Shown: positions 8,130 through 17,006 of the stretch, one piece after another
Layout of the letters: every line of letters begins with the position of its first letter
Numbering within the stretch: the first letter of the stretch is position 1
Origin: an uncultured Planctomycetia bacterium
Lineage (GTDB): Bacteria > Planctomycetota > Phycisphaerae > FEN-1346 > JAACEH01
DNA length: 34,989 nucleotides
Direction: 5' to 3'
Assembly (NCBI GenBank): GCA_903929765.1
Contig: CAIYVX010000070.1
Span: 1 to 34,989, forward strand
Notes under the pieces: generated by a model
What the model saw: only the letters and a program-made list of their open reading frames with translations
What the model was told of the DNA's origin: nothing
The model's database searches: none
Position numbers and translations under genes: made by a program

Positions 8130-9101
8130 ATGATTGCTTTTCAATGTCCCAGTTGCAAAGCTGAAATCGAAGTGCCCGACAATTACGCCGGACGCTCGGC
8201 CAATTGTCCCACCTGCAACCACAAAATCCGCGTCCCGGCCCACGCCGTCGCGTCCGACGAAGGCCCGCCGGAGGAGATGGACGACCCCTCGACCAACGTC
8301 ATCCGCGTCGAAGGCCGGGCTTACCAGGTTCCTCCGAAATTTGAAGGCATGCTCTTCGCCGCCGCGGGCGTCCTGGCCCTCAGCCCGGTCGCCCTGGTTC
8401 TGACCGGCGCGTACTATCAGATCTACACGCCCTGGGGCGCGGCCGGGCTTTGCGGCGCCGCCGTCGCCCTCTTCGGCCTGCTCCTCCTGCTGCCGGCCCA
8501 CTACAGCATCCGCCGCAGCCACGGCCGCAAGACCGGCGGCAAGTTTGCCCTCATCATCCTGGCCGCCGGCGTACTCCTGCTGGTCGCGTTTCTGTGCACG
8601 GCCCTGGTGGCCTTTGCCACGGCCGACCGCTCCAGTTCCGTCGAACGCCTCCAGCGCATCGCCAAGGCCCTCGGCGAGTATGCGGCGAACAACGGCGGCG
8701 CTTTGCCCGACTCGCCGGAAACACTGGTCAGCCAGCACTACCTCCCGGCCAGCACCTTGACCTGTCCCGAGGCCGTGGGCCTACGCTCCGGCACGCCGAC
8801 CTACCTCTATTACGACCGTCGCCTCGACCTGCGGGCCGACAAGGTTCCCTTCGACGGCGACCTGATCGTCTTCGTCGACGGCATCGAACACGAGGCAAAA
8901 GGAGATAAAGGAATCACCAGGGTTTACTTCGTGATCGAAATCGAAGGCCTGCGGCATCCCAAGGGCGGCATCGTCCGCGTGGACGCCGCCCAGCTCAAGG
9001 ATATTCTCAAGCAGCAGGCTCAGGCCGTCGGCCGCGTCCTCATGGAACGAACCAACGATAAGGCCGCCAAGCCGGCGCCGAAAAGCCCCGGCAAACCCTG
9101 A
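8130..9101 (+). CDS. Zinc-ribbon membrane protein with pseudopilin-like C-terminal part, 323 aa
   Basis: The start at 8130 is chosen because the zinc ribbon (Cys 6, 9, 26 and 29; C-P-S-C and C-P-T-C) begins directly and GAGGA lies 10 bases upstream. Three hydrophobic helices follow (about residues 70-93, 97-117 and 135-160). The C-terminal half starts L-Q-R-I-A-K-A-L-G-E-Y-A-A-N-N-G-G with L-P-D-S-P-E-T-L-V and a T-C-P motif. This resembles the globular part of type II secretion pseudopilins and DUF1559-type planctomycete proteins, in which a water-exposed domain follows a helix. The resemblance is inference; there is no prepilin cleavage site. It lies 16 bases before another zinc-ribbon gene, so the pair is probably one transcript. 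Confidence 0.7.
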   Translation: MIAFQCPSCKAEIEVPDNYAGRSANCPTCNHKIRVPAHAVASDEGPPEEMDDPSTNVIRVEGRAYQVPPKFEGMLFAAAGVLALSPVALVLTGAYYQIYTPWGAAGLCGAAVALFGLLLLLPAHYSIRRSHGRKTGGKFALIILAAGVLLLVAFLCTALVAFATADRSSSVERLQRIAKALGEYAANNGGALPDSPETLVSQHYLPASTLTCPEAVGLRSGTPTYLYYDRRLDLRADKVPFDGDLIVFVDGIEHEAKGDKGITRVYFVIEIEGLRHPKGGIVRVDAAQLKDILKQQAQAVGRVLMERTNDKAAKPAPKSPGKP

Positions 9102-9117
9102 CCGAAAGGCCGCCCCC

Positions 9118-9546
9118 ATGCTCGCCATGACCTGTCCCCAGTGCCACCGCAGCCTCATGCTCGAAGAAGAGTCGCGCGGGCAGATCACTTCCTGCCCCTA
9201 TTGCCAGACCGAATTTCGCGCCCCACTCTACGACAATGAACCCGCCGTCACCGCCAAGTCCGCCGGCTCGACCGCCGCCGACACCCTCGCCCGGGTCGCC
9301 ACGGTTTTCGCCGCCCTGGGCGCGGTCGCCATCGGAAGCCTTGTCGTCTCGAAGTTCCTGGGCCACCCGATTCCGGTGTCGCGCAGTTTGCTTCTGGGCA
9401 CCCTCGCACTGCCGGCCATCCCCATCGGCCTTTCCTGGTACAGCAATCGCCGCACCAGCGGCCCCGGATTCGTCTACGCTTCCCGCATTCTCGGCTACCT
9501 CTGGCTGCTCGGGCACGTTTACCTGGCCATGAACGGCCTGAAATAA
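9118..9546 (+). CDS. Small zinc-ribbon membrane protein, 142 aa
   Basis: N-terminal zinc ribbon with Cys 6, 9, 26 and 29, a Ser/Ala/Thr linker, then three hydrophobic segments (about 55-77, 85-103 and 118-138). Function unknown. It closely follows the zinc-ribbon gene upstream (16-base gap), and the spacing of the ribbon cysteines is the same (C-x2-C-x16-C-x2-C), so the pair may be diverged duplicates. GAAAGG precedes the ATG; an in-frame ATG three codons in is an equally possible start. Confidence 0.65.
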   Translation: MLAMTCPQCHRSLMLEEESRGQITSCPYCQTEFRAPLYDNEPAVTAKSAGSTAADTLARVATVFAALGAVAIGSLVVSKFLGHPIPVSRSLLLGTLALPAIPIGLSWYSNRRTSGPGFVYASRILGYLWLLGHVYLAMNGLK

Positions 9547-9588
9547 CGCCCCCCCCTTCTCCGCGCGCCGGCTTTGACGTAGACTAGA

Positions 9589-9607
9589 GGCTCCTAAGAA
9601 AGGAGCC
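9589..9607 (+). promoter_or_regulatory. Hairpin sequestering the transketolase ribosome binding site
   Basis: GGCTCCT (9589-9595), loop AAGAA, AGGAGCC (9601-9607): a perfect 7-bp stem whose right arm contains the AGGAG ribosome site, 7 bases before the ATG. In the mRNA the site would be paired unless melted or bound. A possible -10 (TAGACT, 9580-9585) would start transcripts inside the left arm and remove the effect, so transcript mapping matters. Confidence 0.55.
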
Positions 9608-9612
9608 GTTCC

Positions 9613-11520
9613 ATGCCCCTCAAAGCCGCCCTCGAATACAAAGCCCTCGAACTGTCGCGCCTGGCCGTGGAAATGACCACCGACGCCGGCACCGGCCACC
9701 CCTCCACCGCCCTCTCGCTCGCCCACGTCACGGCGGTCCTGATGTACCGCGTCATGCGCTGGAACCCAGCCGACCCGTGGGACATGCGGGCCGACCGGCT
9801 GGTCCTGTCCGAAGGCCACGCCGTCCCGATCGTCTACGCCGCCTGCCTCGATCTGGCCGTCGCCGTCGGCCGCTCGGCCGGCCAGTCGCGCCGCCTGCGC
9901 CGCGACGAAGTCCACGACCTGCGCAAGGCCGACAGCCTGCTCGACGGCCATCCCAACCCGGCCCTGGGCTTCCCCTTCTTCGACGCCGCCACCGGATCGC
10001 TCGGACAGGGCCTCAGCGTCGCCGCGGGGCTGGCCCTGGCCGCCCGGCTCACCGGCTCTCCGCGCCGCGTCTTCTGCGTCTGTGGCGACGGCGAAATGCG
10101 CGAAGGCCAGATCGCCGAGGCTATTGATTTCGTCAAGGATCACCATCCCGGCAACCTCTGCCTGATCGTCAACTCTAACCGCCTGGCCCAGTCCGACTAC
10201 GTCAGCCCGGAACAGTCCGCCGACGTGCTCCAGAAAAAACTTCGCGCCGCCGGCTGGGCCGTGCGCCGCGTTGACGGTCACGACGTTGCCGCCCTGGAAG
10301 CCGCCCTCTCGCGCTTCCCCAAGGGCAAGCCCCTCGCGGTCATCGCCGAAACCGTCAAAGGCTGGCACGTGGCCGAACTCCAGGGCCTGGGCCATCACGG
10401 CACGGCCCTGCCGCCGGAGGAAGCCCGCCACGCCATCGACGTGGACCTGAAGCTGCCCGACGTCCGGCCGACGGAAGACCTCACGCCGCCGAAGCCGAAA
10501 GGGAAAAAGCTCGCGGCGTGGCCTGCCCTCGTGCCGCTCGACCCGCCCGACTTCGCCGACAAGCTGAAAGCCGGCAAACTCGGCACGCGCAAGGCCTACG
10601 GCCTGGGCTTGCGCGATCTGGGACGGAAAAATTCGCTGGTCGTCGCCCTGGACGCCGACGTCAAGAACTCGACCTTCAGCGAATATTTCGCCGCGGCCCT
10701 GCCGGAACGATTTTACGAATGTAAGATTGCCGAACAGAACATGATCAGCGTGGCCTCCGGCCTGGCCGCCGGGGGCGCCCTGCCCTTCGCCAACAGCTTC
10801 GGCAAGTTCCTGGTCCGGGGCTACGACCAACTCGAAATGGCCGCCATCGGCGGGCTGAATTTGAAACTCGCCGGCAGCCATTCCGGCGTCACTCTGGCCG
10901 CAGACGGGCCGAGCCAGATGGCCCTGCTGGACCTGCCCGTCCTCCGGGCCCTCTCGCACACCCGCCTGGCCGACGGCCGCCCGATGGCCGTCATGCTCCT
11001 GCCGGCCGACGCCGTCTGCGCCTATAAGTGCGTGGAACTGGCCGCCCGGCACTTCGGCCCGGTTTACATCCGCACCCTGCGGCCTGAGTTGCCGCTCTTG
11101 TACCCGCCGGGCGAAACGTTCCAGATCGGCGGCGCAAAAGTTCTCCGCGACGGCGCCGATTTCTTCATCGCCGGTTGCTGCTACACCGTACACCTGGCCC
11201 TGGCCGCCGCCGAGAAGCTATCCGCCGAGGGAATCAGCGCGGGGGTTCTCGATTGTTATAGTCTTCCGCTGGAAGACGAGCGCGTGACCGCCCTAGCCCA
11301 GAACCCGGCGAAGAAAATCCTGGCCCTCGACGACAGCTACGTCGGCGGCATCGGCAGTGAATTGTCGGAAATTTCTGCGGCCGCCCGCGGGGCGAGGGTC
11401 GTCACGATGTGGGTGAAGGAAACGCCCAAGTCCGCGCGGGAACCGGACGAGGTCCTACGACAGACCGGCCTCGGCCTCGACGCCGTGGTCGCCCAGGCCC
11501 GGGAAGTGGCCCGAGCTTAG
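9613..11520 (+). CDS. tkt: Transketolase, 635 aa
   Basis: Transketolase moves two-carbon ketol units between sugar phosphates in the non-oxidative pentose phosphate pathway, using thiamine diphosphate (ThDP) and a divalent metal. Domain order is complete: an N-terminal ThDP-binding part with D-A-G-T-G-H-P, the S-E-G-H-A start of the active site, G-S-L-G-Q-G-L-S, and the metal/ThDP motif G-D-G-E ... N-S-N; a middle pyrimidine-binding part with the catalytic Glu in A-E-Q-N-M; and a C-terminal domain from about residue 500. A G-L-G-H-H-G-T loop is also present. The length is slightly below the usual 660 aa and resembles the more compact archaeal/animal-like transketolases. AGGAG lies 7 bases upstream inside a hairpin. 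Alternatives such as DXP synthase are disfavoured by the motifs and domain order. Confidence 0.9.
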   Translation: MPLKAALEYKALELSRLAVEMTTDAGTGHPSTALSLAHVTAVLMYRVMRWNPADPWDMRADRLVLSEGHAVPIVYAACLDLAVAVGRSAGQSRRLRRDEVHDLRKADSLLDGHPNPALGFPFFDAATGSLGQGLSVAAGLALAARLTGSPRRVFCVCGDGEMREGQIAEAIDFVKDHHPGNLCLIVNSNRLAQSDYVSPEQSADVLQKKLRAAGWAVRRVDGHDVAALEAALSRFPKGKPLAVIAETVKGWHVAELQGLGHHGTALPPEEARHAIDVDLKLPDVRPTEDLTPPKPKGKKLAAWPALVPLDPPDFADKLKAGKLGTRKAYGLGLRDLGRKNSLVVALDADVKNSTFSEYFAAALPERFYECKIAEQNMISVASGLAAGGALPFANSFGKFLVRGYDQLEMAAIGGLNLKLAGSHSGVTLAADGPSQMALLDLPVLRALSHTRLADGRPMAVMLLPADAVCAYKCVELAARHFGPVYIRTLRPELPLLYPPGETFQIGGAKVLRDGADFFIAGCCYTVHLALAAAEKLSAEGISAGVLDCYSLPLEDERVTALAQNPAKKILALDDSYVGGIGSELSEISAAARGARVVTMWVKETPKSAREPDEVLRQTGLGLDAVVAQAREVARA

Positions 11521-11521
11521 C

Positions 11522-12631
11522 CTACCGCTCGTCGAGCAGCCCGTGCCGCTGGGCGAAAATCCCTTCGAGCCGCACTTTGAGCGGCGGAAAACGCTTCGTG
11601 TCGTCCAGGTTTCGCCCAACCGCCGCCAAGAGCCGCACCAGTCCGTCGAAATCCGCCAGGCTGATCGTCTCGGCCGCCGGACGCCCGGTGGCGTCGTTCA
11701 TATTGTGATAGTTCCCCAGCGGCACGCAGCAGGCCGCCGCCTTGAACCCGTAAGTCTGAAAGACCGAGGCCTCGCACGTCCCGCCCGGCATCAATTTCCT
11801 CTGCCACAGGAACGCGGGATCCTCCGCCGCCACAGCTTCGGCGATGCGGCTCAGGCGGTAGGTCAGGTCGGGATCGAAGATGCTCGTCTTGTCGCCGACG
11901 CGAATGACCGGCCCGCCGCCGATGGGCGACTCGGGAAAACTTTTCGACGTTTCCAGCGTGATGTACCGCCCCGAGCGCGGCAGAGTCCCATCCCGGCAGG
12001 CCGCAATCGCCCCGACGAAGCCGGTTTCCTCGGCCCGCGTCAGCAGCACCCGCACGTCGCCGCGGAAGCCACGCTCGCCCAGCAGCACGTCGAGCGCCGC
12101 CAGCGCCGCCGCCACGCCCGCCGGATCGTCGCAGGAAGGGGCCAGGAGCCGCCCGGCTTTAATTCGCGGCACGCCGACGTCCCAGGTCAGAATGTCGCCC
12201 GGGCGGGCCGCCACATTGCGGGCGAAGACCACGCGCACCCGGCCGTCCAACCACGGCCCCTTGGGCCGGTGATATTCCACGACTCGGCCGCGCGCCGGCC
12301 GGTCGCCGTCGCCGTGCAGCAGGACGGGCGAACCGACGAAAAACCGTTCCAGCACATGGCCGCGAAAATCGGCCGTCACTTCCCGCGTTCCGTGAGCCTC
12401 GGCCACCACGAAGGCCGGATGATCCAGGTGGGCCGTAAAAAAAATCGGCGCCGCCGCCCGCCGCGCCGGGCCCCGGCGACGCAGAAAAAGGTTCCCGAAG
12501 CGGTCCGCTTCCACGACGACGCGCCGCCGCGCCGCCCAGGCCCGCACCCAGGCCACAACCCGCCCCTCGCGGCCCGCCGCCGTCGGCAGGCCGGTCAATT
12601 CCTTGAGCCACTGGTGATGCTTCGCCCTCAT
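11522..12631 (-). CDS. M42-family-like metalloaminopeptidase, 369 aa
   Basis: A two-metal (M20/M42 clan MH) peptidase fold is shown by the ligand set in order: H68-x-D70 in T-A-H-L-D-H-P, the bridging Asp in S-C-D-D-P-A-G-V-A, the catalytic and ligand Glu pair in T-R-A-E-E-T-G-F-V-G-A, a Glu in I-T-L-E-T, and a late His in G-N-Y-H-N-M-N-D. The D-D-x-A-G-V and E-E-x-G-x-x-G-A blocks are typical of M42 (glutamyl/leucyl aminopeptidase, FrvX/TET-like). The protein is probably cytoplasmic; no signal peptide is seen. GGAGG lies 7 bases before the ATG. The 3' end converges on transketolase with only one base between the stop codons. The substrate is not readable from sequence. Confidence 0.85.
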   Translation of the reverse strand: MRAKHHQWLKELTGLPTAAGREGRVVAWVRAWAARRRVVVEADRFGNLFLRRRGPARRAAAPIFFTAHLDHPAFVVAEAHGTREVTADFRGHVLERFFVGSPVLLHGDGDRPARGRVVEYHRPKGPWLDGRVRVVFARNVAARPGDILTWDVGVPRIKAGRLLAPSCDDPAGVAAALAALDVLLGERGFRGDVRVLLTRAEETGFVGAIAACRDGTLPRSGRYITLETSKSFPESPIGGGPVIRVGDKTSIFDPDLTYRLSRIAEAVAAEDPAFLWQRKLMPGGTCEASVFQTYGFKAAACCVPLGNYHNMNDATGRPAAETISLADFDGLVRLLAAVGRNLDDTKRFPPLKVRLEGIFAQRHGLLDER

Positions 12632-12694
12632 CCAAATTCCTCCATGGTGGTCCGGCCGGACTGAAACTTTCCGTCACCTGCGCACATCTGACCT

Positions 12695-12700
12695 TATAAT
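12695..12700 (+). promoter_or_regulatory. -10 element ahead of tpx and its upstream ORF
   Basis: A perfect TATAAT; no good -35 is visible 16-18 bases upstream. A start 6-8 bases downstream falls on or just before the ATG at 12708, so the transcript could be leaderless for the tiny upstream ORF. Confidence 0.45.
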
Positions 12701-12707
12701 GACGTTA

Positions 12708-12764
12708 ATGGAGCGATTTTGCAAGAACGAGAACGGAACGATGTTAAACAGGAGATCACTATGA
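12708..12764 (+). CDS. Possible 18-codon upstream ORF coupled to tpx
   Basis: ATG at 12708 opens an 18-codon frame that contains the tpx ribosome site and stops at TGA (12762-12764), overlapping the tpx ATG as ATGA. This arrangement is typical of translational coupling. Its fifth residue is Cys. The peptide itself resembles nothing I know; whether it is translated is inference from position only. Confidence 0.35.
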   Translation: MERFCKNENGTMLNRRSL

Positions 12765-13273
12765 CAAACCAGGAACGCACCGGTGTGGTAACGGCTCATG
12801 GAAATCCGATCACGCTGCTAGGTCCGCAGCTCAAGGTCGGCGACCGGGCGCCGGACTTCACCGTCGTCGACGAGGCGTTCCGGCCGGTTCGCCTGGCCGA
12901 CTTCAAGGGCAAAACGGTCCTGATCAGCGCCGTGCCCAGCCTCGACACCGGCGTCTGTTCCCTCCAGACCAAACGCTTCAACGACGAGGCCGAGAAGTTG
13001 CCGCCCGGCGTCGCGGTCCTGACCATCAGCGAGGATCTGCCTTTCGCCCAGACCAGGTTTTGCGGCGTTGAGAGCATCAAGAACCTCCGCGTTCTCTCCG
13101 ACTCCGTACACCGCGATTTCGGCCTGCGCTACGGCGTGCTGATCAAGGAGACGGCCCTGCTGGCCCGGTCGATCTGGGTCATCGGCCCCGACGGCCGCAT
13201 CCGCTACTGCGAAATCGTGCCCGAGTTGACGCACCATCCCGACTACGACCGGGCCCTGGCCGCCGTGAGGTAA
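12761..13273 (+). CDS. tpx: Thiol peroxidase, atypical 2-Cys peroxiredoxin, 170 aa
   Basis: Tpx reduces hydrogen peroxide and organic hydroperoxides with electrons from thioredoxin. The peroxidatic Cys 66 sits in S-L-D-T-G-V-C with Thr 63 in the expected position, and the resolving Cys 101 in T-R-F-C-G. Their 35-residue spacing and the length match the Tpx subfamily rather than BCP or AhpC. The start at 12761 is chosen over an in-frame TTG at 12719 because AGGAGA lies 5 bases upstream and family members begin near this point. It is cytoplasmic, with no signal. A tiny upstream ORF overlaps the start codon. It converges on the secretin gene, with a hairpin terminator between them. Confidence 0.93.
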   Translation: MTNQERTGVVTAHGNPITLLGPQLKVGDRAPDFTVVDEAFRPVRLADFKGKTVLISAVPSLDTGVCSLQTKRFNDEAEKLPPGVAVLTISEDLPFAQTRFCGVESIKNLRVLSDSVHRDFGLRYGVLIKETALLARSIWVIGPDGRIRYCEIVPELTHHPDYDRALAAVR

Positions 13274-13277
13274 ATAG

Positions 13278-13313
13278 AAAAAAGAGAGCCGGGCCCTCGC
13301 GGACCCGGCTCTC
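13278..13313 (-). terminator. Rho-independent terminator of the pilus-type locus
   Basis: A perfect 10-bp stem (GAGAGCCGGG 13284-13293, CCCGGCTCTC 13304-13313) with a 10-base loop. Read leftward it is followed by six T (13278-13283), so it terminates the secretin transcript. Read rightward from tpx it lacks a T-run, though the hairpin could still protect that 3' end. Confidence 0.85.
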
Positions 13314-13346
13314 GGAAAATCAGCATCGTTCGATGAACCCGTCAGA

Positions 13347-16300
13347 CTAGTTTGTGAACTCCTCCAGGCCTAATTCGGCTTCCTTCTCGCTCTGGATGAT
13401 GATGGTCGGCTTGACCAGGATCAGGAGGGTTTGGCTGCCCTTGTCCGAGGCCCGGTTGTTGAAGAGCCGCTTCAGGATCGGGATGTCGCTCAGAATCGGC
13501 ACGCCGGACTCGACGTCGTCCTGCTGGTAAATCTTGGAACCGCCGACCAGCAGCGTTCCGCCGTCGGGGACGCTGACTCTGGTGCGGGCTTCGGTAATCT
13601 TGATCGTCGGCAACTGGATGTTGCCGAGGGCCTGGCCGATGGTTTGGGTGGTGCCACCCGAGCCAGTGCCGGATCCGCCACCCACGCCGCTGGCGGTTGC
13701 GCCTTCCTGCACCACGAGCATACTGACCAGGTTGGCGATCTGCGGCCGCAGGTCAAGCTGGACGTACCGCCGGTCCGAACTGACCGTGGCCTTCACGTCA
13801 AGCATGGTGCCTGTCTCCAGAACGCCGACCGTCACCGAGAAGCCGACCGAGCCTTCGGCCACCACCGGGGTCAAAGCTGAGACGTAGGCCTGCTGAACGC
13901 CGTCCATAATCCAGGCCCGCTGCCCGTTCCACAGGGTCAGCCGCGGGCAGAAGAGCACGGTCGAGCGCAGGTCGGCCTGAATGGCCCGCAGCAGCCAGCC
14001 CACTTGCAAGTCGCCCAGGATGGCCCCCTGGAAGGTCATCCCGCCGCCGGAGGCGTTCGGCATCGCAATCTGGGGGCCAGTCGGGTTGGTCGGGTCTGTG
14101 CCGAATCCACTTGAGAAGGGGACGGCGCCGTTGGGTTTGAAGTACCCCGTTCCGATGGTGTTCAGGGCGGTCAAGCCGGGCAACATCTGGTCCGTGCCGG
14201 AGCCGTTCGTCGTGGTGTTATTCATGGTGAAATATGTCACTCCAGTGTGCTGATTGACATATTTAGCAGACCAATGGAAGGTCACGTCGTTCAGGAAGGC
14301 GTCGGTGACGGTGACAAACCGGGACTCGATGTTGACCATGATGGCCCGTTCGCGCCGCAGACTGTCGAGCAGTTCTGACAACTTTTTGTGTCCGTCGGCC
14401 GTCTGCGAGACGATCATCAGGCCGGTCTTGGCAAAGAACTGCATCGTCGCCCGACCGCCGGCGCTTTCCCACGGTTCGGTCGACTTGACCGATTTTTCGA
14501 TCAATTCCTGAAGCTTCTTGGTTCCATCCTCCGGCGTCTCGGTCGTGGTGGTTTCGCTGAAGAGGCCGCCACCGCCACCGCCGCCACCGCCGCCACCGCC
14601 GGAACCGGCGGAGCTCATGGCCGCACTGAGGTCAAACTTCGGGGCCGTCCCGCCGAAATCAGGTATCGGCGTCACCAGATCCTGCACGAAGTACTCGCGC
14701 ACCGGCAGGTCCGCATTGACCTTCGTCTTGGAGGAAACCAGCACCGTCCCGTCGTCCTGGACCATGGAGCTGAGCGTGTCAGGATTAAGAACCATCTTCA
14801 GGGCCTGCGCAACCGAGACGTCCTTGACGTTCAGGTTCATCGGCTCGTCCAGGTTCACGCCGGCATCGGTGATGCCCTTGCGGTCGATGACCACGTTGAT
14901 CTCGCGCGGCCGAGCCCGGGCCGCCTCGGCGATGAAGTCCAGCACGTTCCCCAGGCTCGTCTCGGTGAAGGTCAGGTTGATGCCCCACATCTCGCCGCTC
15001 ACCAAGCCCTTGGTCGCCAGCTTCTGGTTGGTGCGCGTCACGGCTTCGGTTTCGCCCGTGCTGGCCTGCACGGCTTTCATCCGTTTCTGCGTCAGGGCCG
15101 CCCATTCCTTGGCCGACGGGTAGTTCACCAGCCCGTGGAACGGAATCGCCGACTCCTGGACCTGCGTCAACGTCAGCTTCGCTTCCTGGTCGAACGTTTT
15201 CTTGACGGTAATCTCATCGGCCAGGTCGGCCAGATAGAGGTACTCGTCATGGAAGCGCCGGGCCCGCTCGTTCTGCGGATCGATGGCCAGGAGCTGATCC
15301 AGCGTGTCGGCCGCCTGCTTGTAATTGTGCAACTGGGCCTGCTGTTGCGAGGCGCTCCAGAGGCTGGCGACTTGCCGCACCCGATTCTCCCGGTCGCGGA
15401 TGCGCCGCTCCTGTTCGCGCTGCGCGATCTCGGTCAGACGACCAGTTTCCAGGGCCTGCAAACTCACCTGCCGCGCCGCCACGATCGAGGCCTGTTCGGC
15501 CTTGACTTCCTCGCGCAGATCCTCGGCCATCTCCGGCGTCAGATAACGATTCTCGTTGATCAGCCGACTGGCCAGACGAACCTGGTCCAGAGCATCATTA
15601 TAGTCCGACGGACTCCTGGCCGCGTCCTGGAGGGACTTGGCCGTGGCCACGGCTTCTTTCACCTTGGCCACCGTCCGCTGATTCTCCACGTCGATGCGGC
15701 TGGTCTCCTGGGCCACCAACGACTTCGGCGCTTCGCCCAGCATCATCGTCGCTTTCTCCAGGCCCGCCTTGGCTGCCGCATTGTCCGAATCCATCGACAG
15801 GGCGTTGCGGTAATGTAGCGTCGCCGGCCGGTACTGCGCCGTCTTCATGTCCTGCTCGGCCAGATCCATCTCCGCCCCCACCCGGGCCGCCTTGGCCTGG
15901 GCCTGAATCGCCGCCAAGTCCAGCGGCTTGGCTGCTGGAACCGGCGCCGGGGCGGCCGGCGTCACCACTTCGGCCGGCTTGACCACCGGAGCGACCGGGG
16001 TCGCCGGCGTCACCACTTCAACGGGCTTGGCCACCGGCCCAACCGGCTTGGCTTCCACCGTCACCACCGGAGCTGACTCAACCTTGACCGGCCGCACCTG
16101 ATCCGGCGTCACGATCGGCTTGGGTTCCGCCGGCGTCGTCACGGCCTGGGCCATCTTCGTTTCGGTCGCCACAGTCGCCACCGGCGCCGTCGCACCGCCC
16201 AGAATCGCCAGGCGGCTCTGGGCCTCGGCCTTGTCGGTCGCCGGCAACCGCACGTCGGCATTGACGACCGCCGTGTAGAGTTTCACGGCCTCGGCCTTGT

Positions 16301-16769
16301 TGCCGGCCTGATCGGCCTTCTTGGCCGCGGCCAGTTGGTCCTGGGCGTCCTTGCGGGCCGCCAGTTCGTCATCCGTGGCCACCTTGGTCAGGCTTTCGCG
16401 GCGTTGCGACTGCACTTCACTGAGGTAATCCAATTGCCGGGCTTTTTCCAGATGGGCCAGGGCCGTGACGAACTTCTTGTCGGCCAGGGCCGCTTCGCCC
16501 GCGGCGATCTCAGCCGACGAGGCCTCACGCTTCTGGAGGTCCTCTTTGGCTTTGGTCATGTAGAGTTGGGGCTTGTCTTTGTCGAAGTCCGCCAACTTCG
16601 ACGCATCGATACTCTGGAGCGTTTCGACCGCTTCCTGATATCGGCCTGCGTTGTAGGCGTCGATGCCCTTCTTCAGCTTGTCCGCATCGGTCTGTTGGGC
16701 CCAGACGGCGCCGCCGCAGACCACCAGGACCGTCGCCATCACCACCAGTGCGAAAAATGCGCGTTTCAA
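13347..16769 (-). CDS. TPR-containing secretin (GspD/PilQ-type), 1140 aa
   Basis: Secretins form the outer-membrane ring of type IV pilus and type II secretion machines. Order of parts: signal peptide (1-24), a helical TPR-like region with coiled segments (about 28-195 and 290-570), a Pro/Val/Ala-rich linker (about 196-280), an STN/N-domain (about 595-690), a run of 12 glycines near 726, a further N-domain (about 780-840), and the secretin core to the end, with the hallmark V-P-D-G-G-T-L-L-V-G-G near 1066 and V-P-I-L-S-D-I-P-I-L-K-R-L-F. The family is normally 500-750 aa; the long TPR front is typical of PVC-type homologues such as the Akkermansia pilus-locus secretin. It starts with TTG, six bases after a strong AAGGAGG. 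It is the last gene of a PilM-N-O-P-Q-like set; a 350-base spacer separates it from the gene upstream. Confidence 0.9.
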   Translation of the reverse strand: MKRAFFALVVMATVLVVCGGAVWAQQTDADKLKKGIDAYNAGRYQEAVETLQSIDASKLADFDKDKPQLYMTKAKEDLQKREASSAEIAAGEAALADKKFVTALAHLEKARQLDYLSEVQSQRRESLTKVATDDELAARKDAQDQLAAAKKADQAGNKAEAVKLYTAVVNADVRLPATDKAEAQSRLAILGGATAPVATVATETKMAQAVTTPAEPKPIVTPDQVRPVKVESAPVVTVEAKPVGPVAKPVEVVTPATPVAPVVKPAEVVTPAAPAPVPAAKPLDLAAIQAQAKAARVGAEMDLAEQDMKTAQYRPATLHYRNALSMDSDNAAAKAGLEKATMMLGEAPKSLVAQETSRIDVENQRTVAKVKEAVATAKSLQDAARSPSDYNDALDQVRLASRLINENRYLTPEMAEDLREEVKAEQASIVAARQVSLQALETGRLTEIAQREQERRIRDRENRVRQVASLWSASQQQAQLHNYKQAADTLDQLLAIDPQNERARRFHDEYLYLADLADEITVKKTFDQEAKLTLTQVQESAIPFHGLVNYPSAKEWAALTQKRMKAVQASTGETEAVTRTNQKLATKGLVSGEMWGINLTFTETSLGNVLDFIAEAARARPREINVVIDRKGITDAGVNLDEPMNLNVKDVSVAQALKMVLNPDTLSSMVQDDGTVLVSSKTKVNADLPVREYFVQDLVTPIPDFGGTAPKFDLSAAMSSAGSGGGGGGGGGGGGLFSETTTTETPEDGTKKLQELIEKSVKSTEPWESAGGRATMQFFAKTGLMIVSQTADGHKKLSELLDSLRRERAIMVNIESRFVTVTDAFLNDVTFHWSAKYVNQHTGVTYFTMNNTTTNGSGTDQMLPGLTALNTIGTGYFKPNGAVPFSSGFGTDPTNPTGPQIAMPNASGGGMTFQGAILGDLQVGWLLRAIQADLRSTVLFCPRLTLWNGQRAWIMDGVQQAYVSALTPVVAEGSVGFSVTVGVLETGTMLDVKATVSSDRRYVQLDLRPQIANLVSMLVVQEGATASGVGGGSGTGSGGTTQTIGQALGNIQLPTIKITEARTRVSVPDGGTLLVGGSKIYQQDDVESGVPILSDIPILKRLFNNRASDKGSQTLLILVKPTIIIQSEKEAELGLEEFTN

Positions 16770-17006
16770 GATCGACCTCCTTGGACCGGACCGCCCGCCG
16801 AAAAATCCGCCGTTCGACGCTTGGTCACCCGTTAGTTTTTACTGCCCTGCAACCGACTTCACACACCTCAAAAGCCTGCCGCCCGATTCACGGGTACGGT
16901 ATGGATGATTTTTTTTGGCCGTCCCGCCGGCCCCGGCTCGCGTAACAACACTGAAAACGCCTTCCGACCGCTCCGGCGCCCCAGACGGCGGCAGCACGGA
17001 AAAAAT

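Noticed and set aside
9040-11193. A 717-codon frame opposite transketolase
   Set aside because: Same reasoning: transketolase motifs are complete on the plus strand, and the opposite frame is Gly/Ala/Arg-rich without recognisable domains.
12719-12760. TTG start giving a 184-residue thiol peroxidase
   Set aside because: No ribosome site precedes the TTG, whereas AGGAGA lies 5 bases before the ATG at 12761 and the family length fits the shorter form.
13278-13313. Terminator of tpx
   Set aside because: The hairpin is followed by GGAAAAT on the plus strand; the T-run exists only leftward, so it belongs to the secretin transcript.
14568-14607. Phase-variable microsatellite in the secretin gene
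   Set aside because: The GGN run encodes 12 glycines in a linker; its unit is a codon, so slippage changes length but not frame, and there is no sign of switching.
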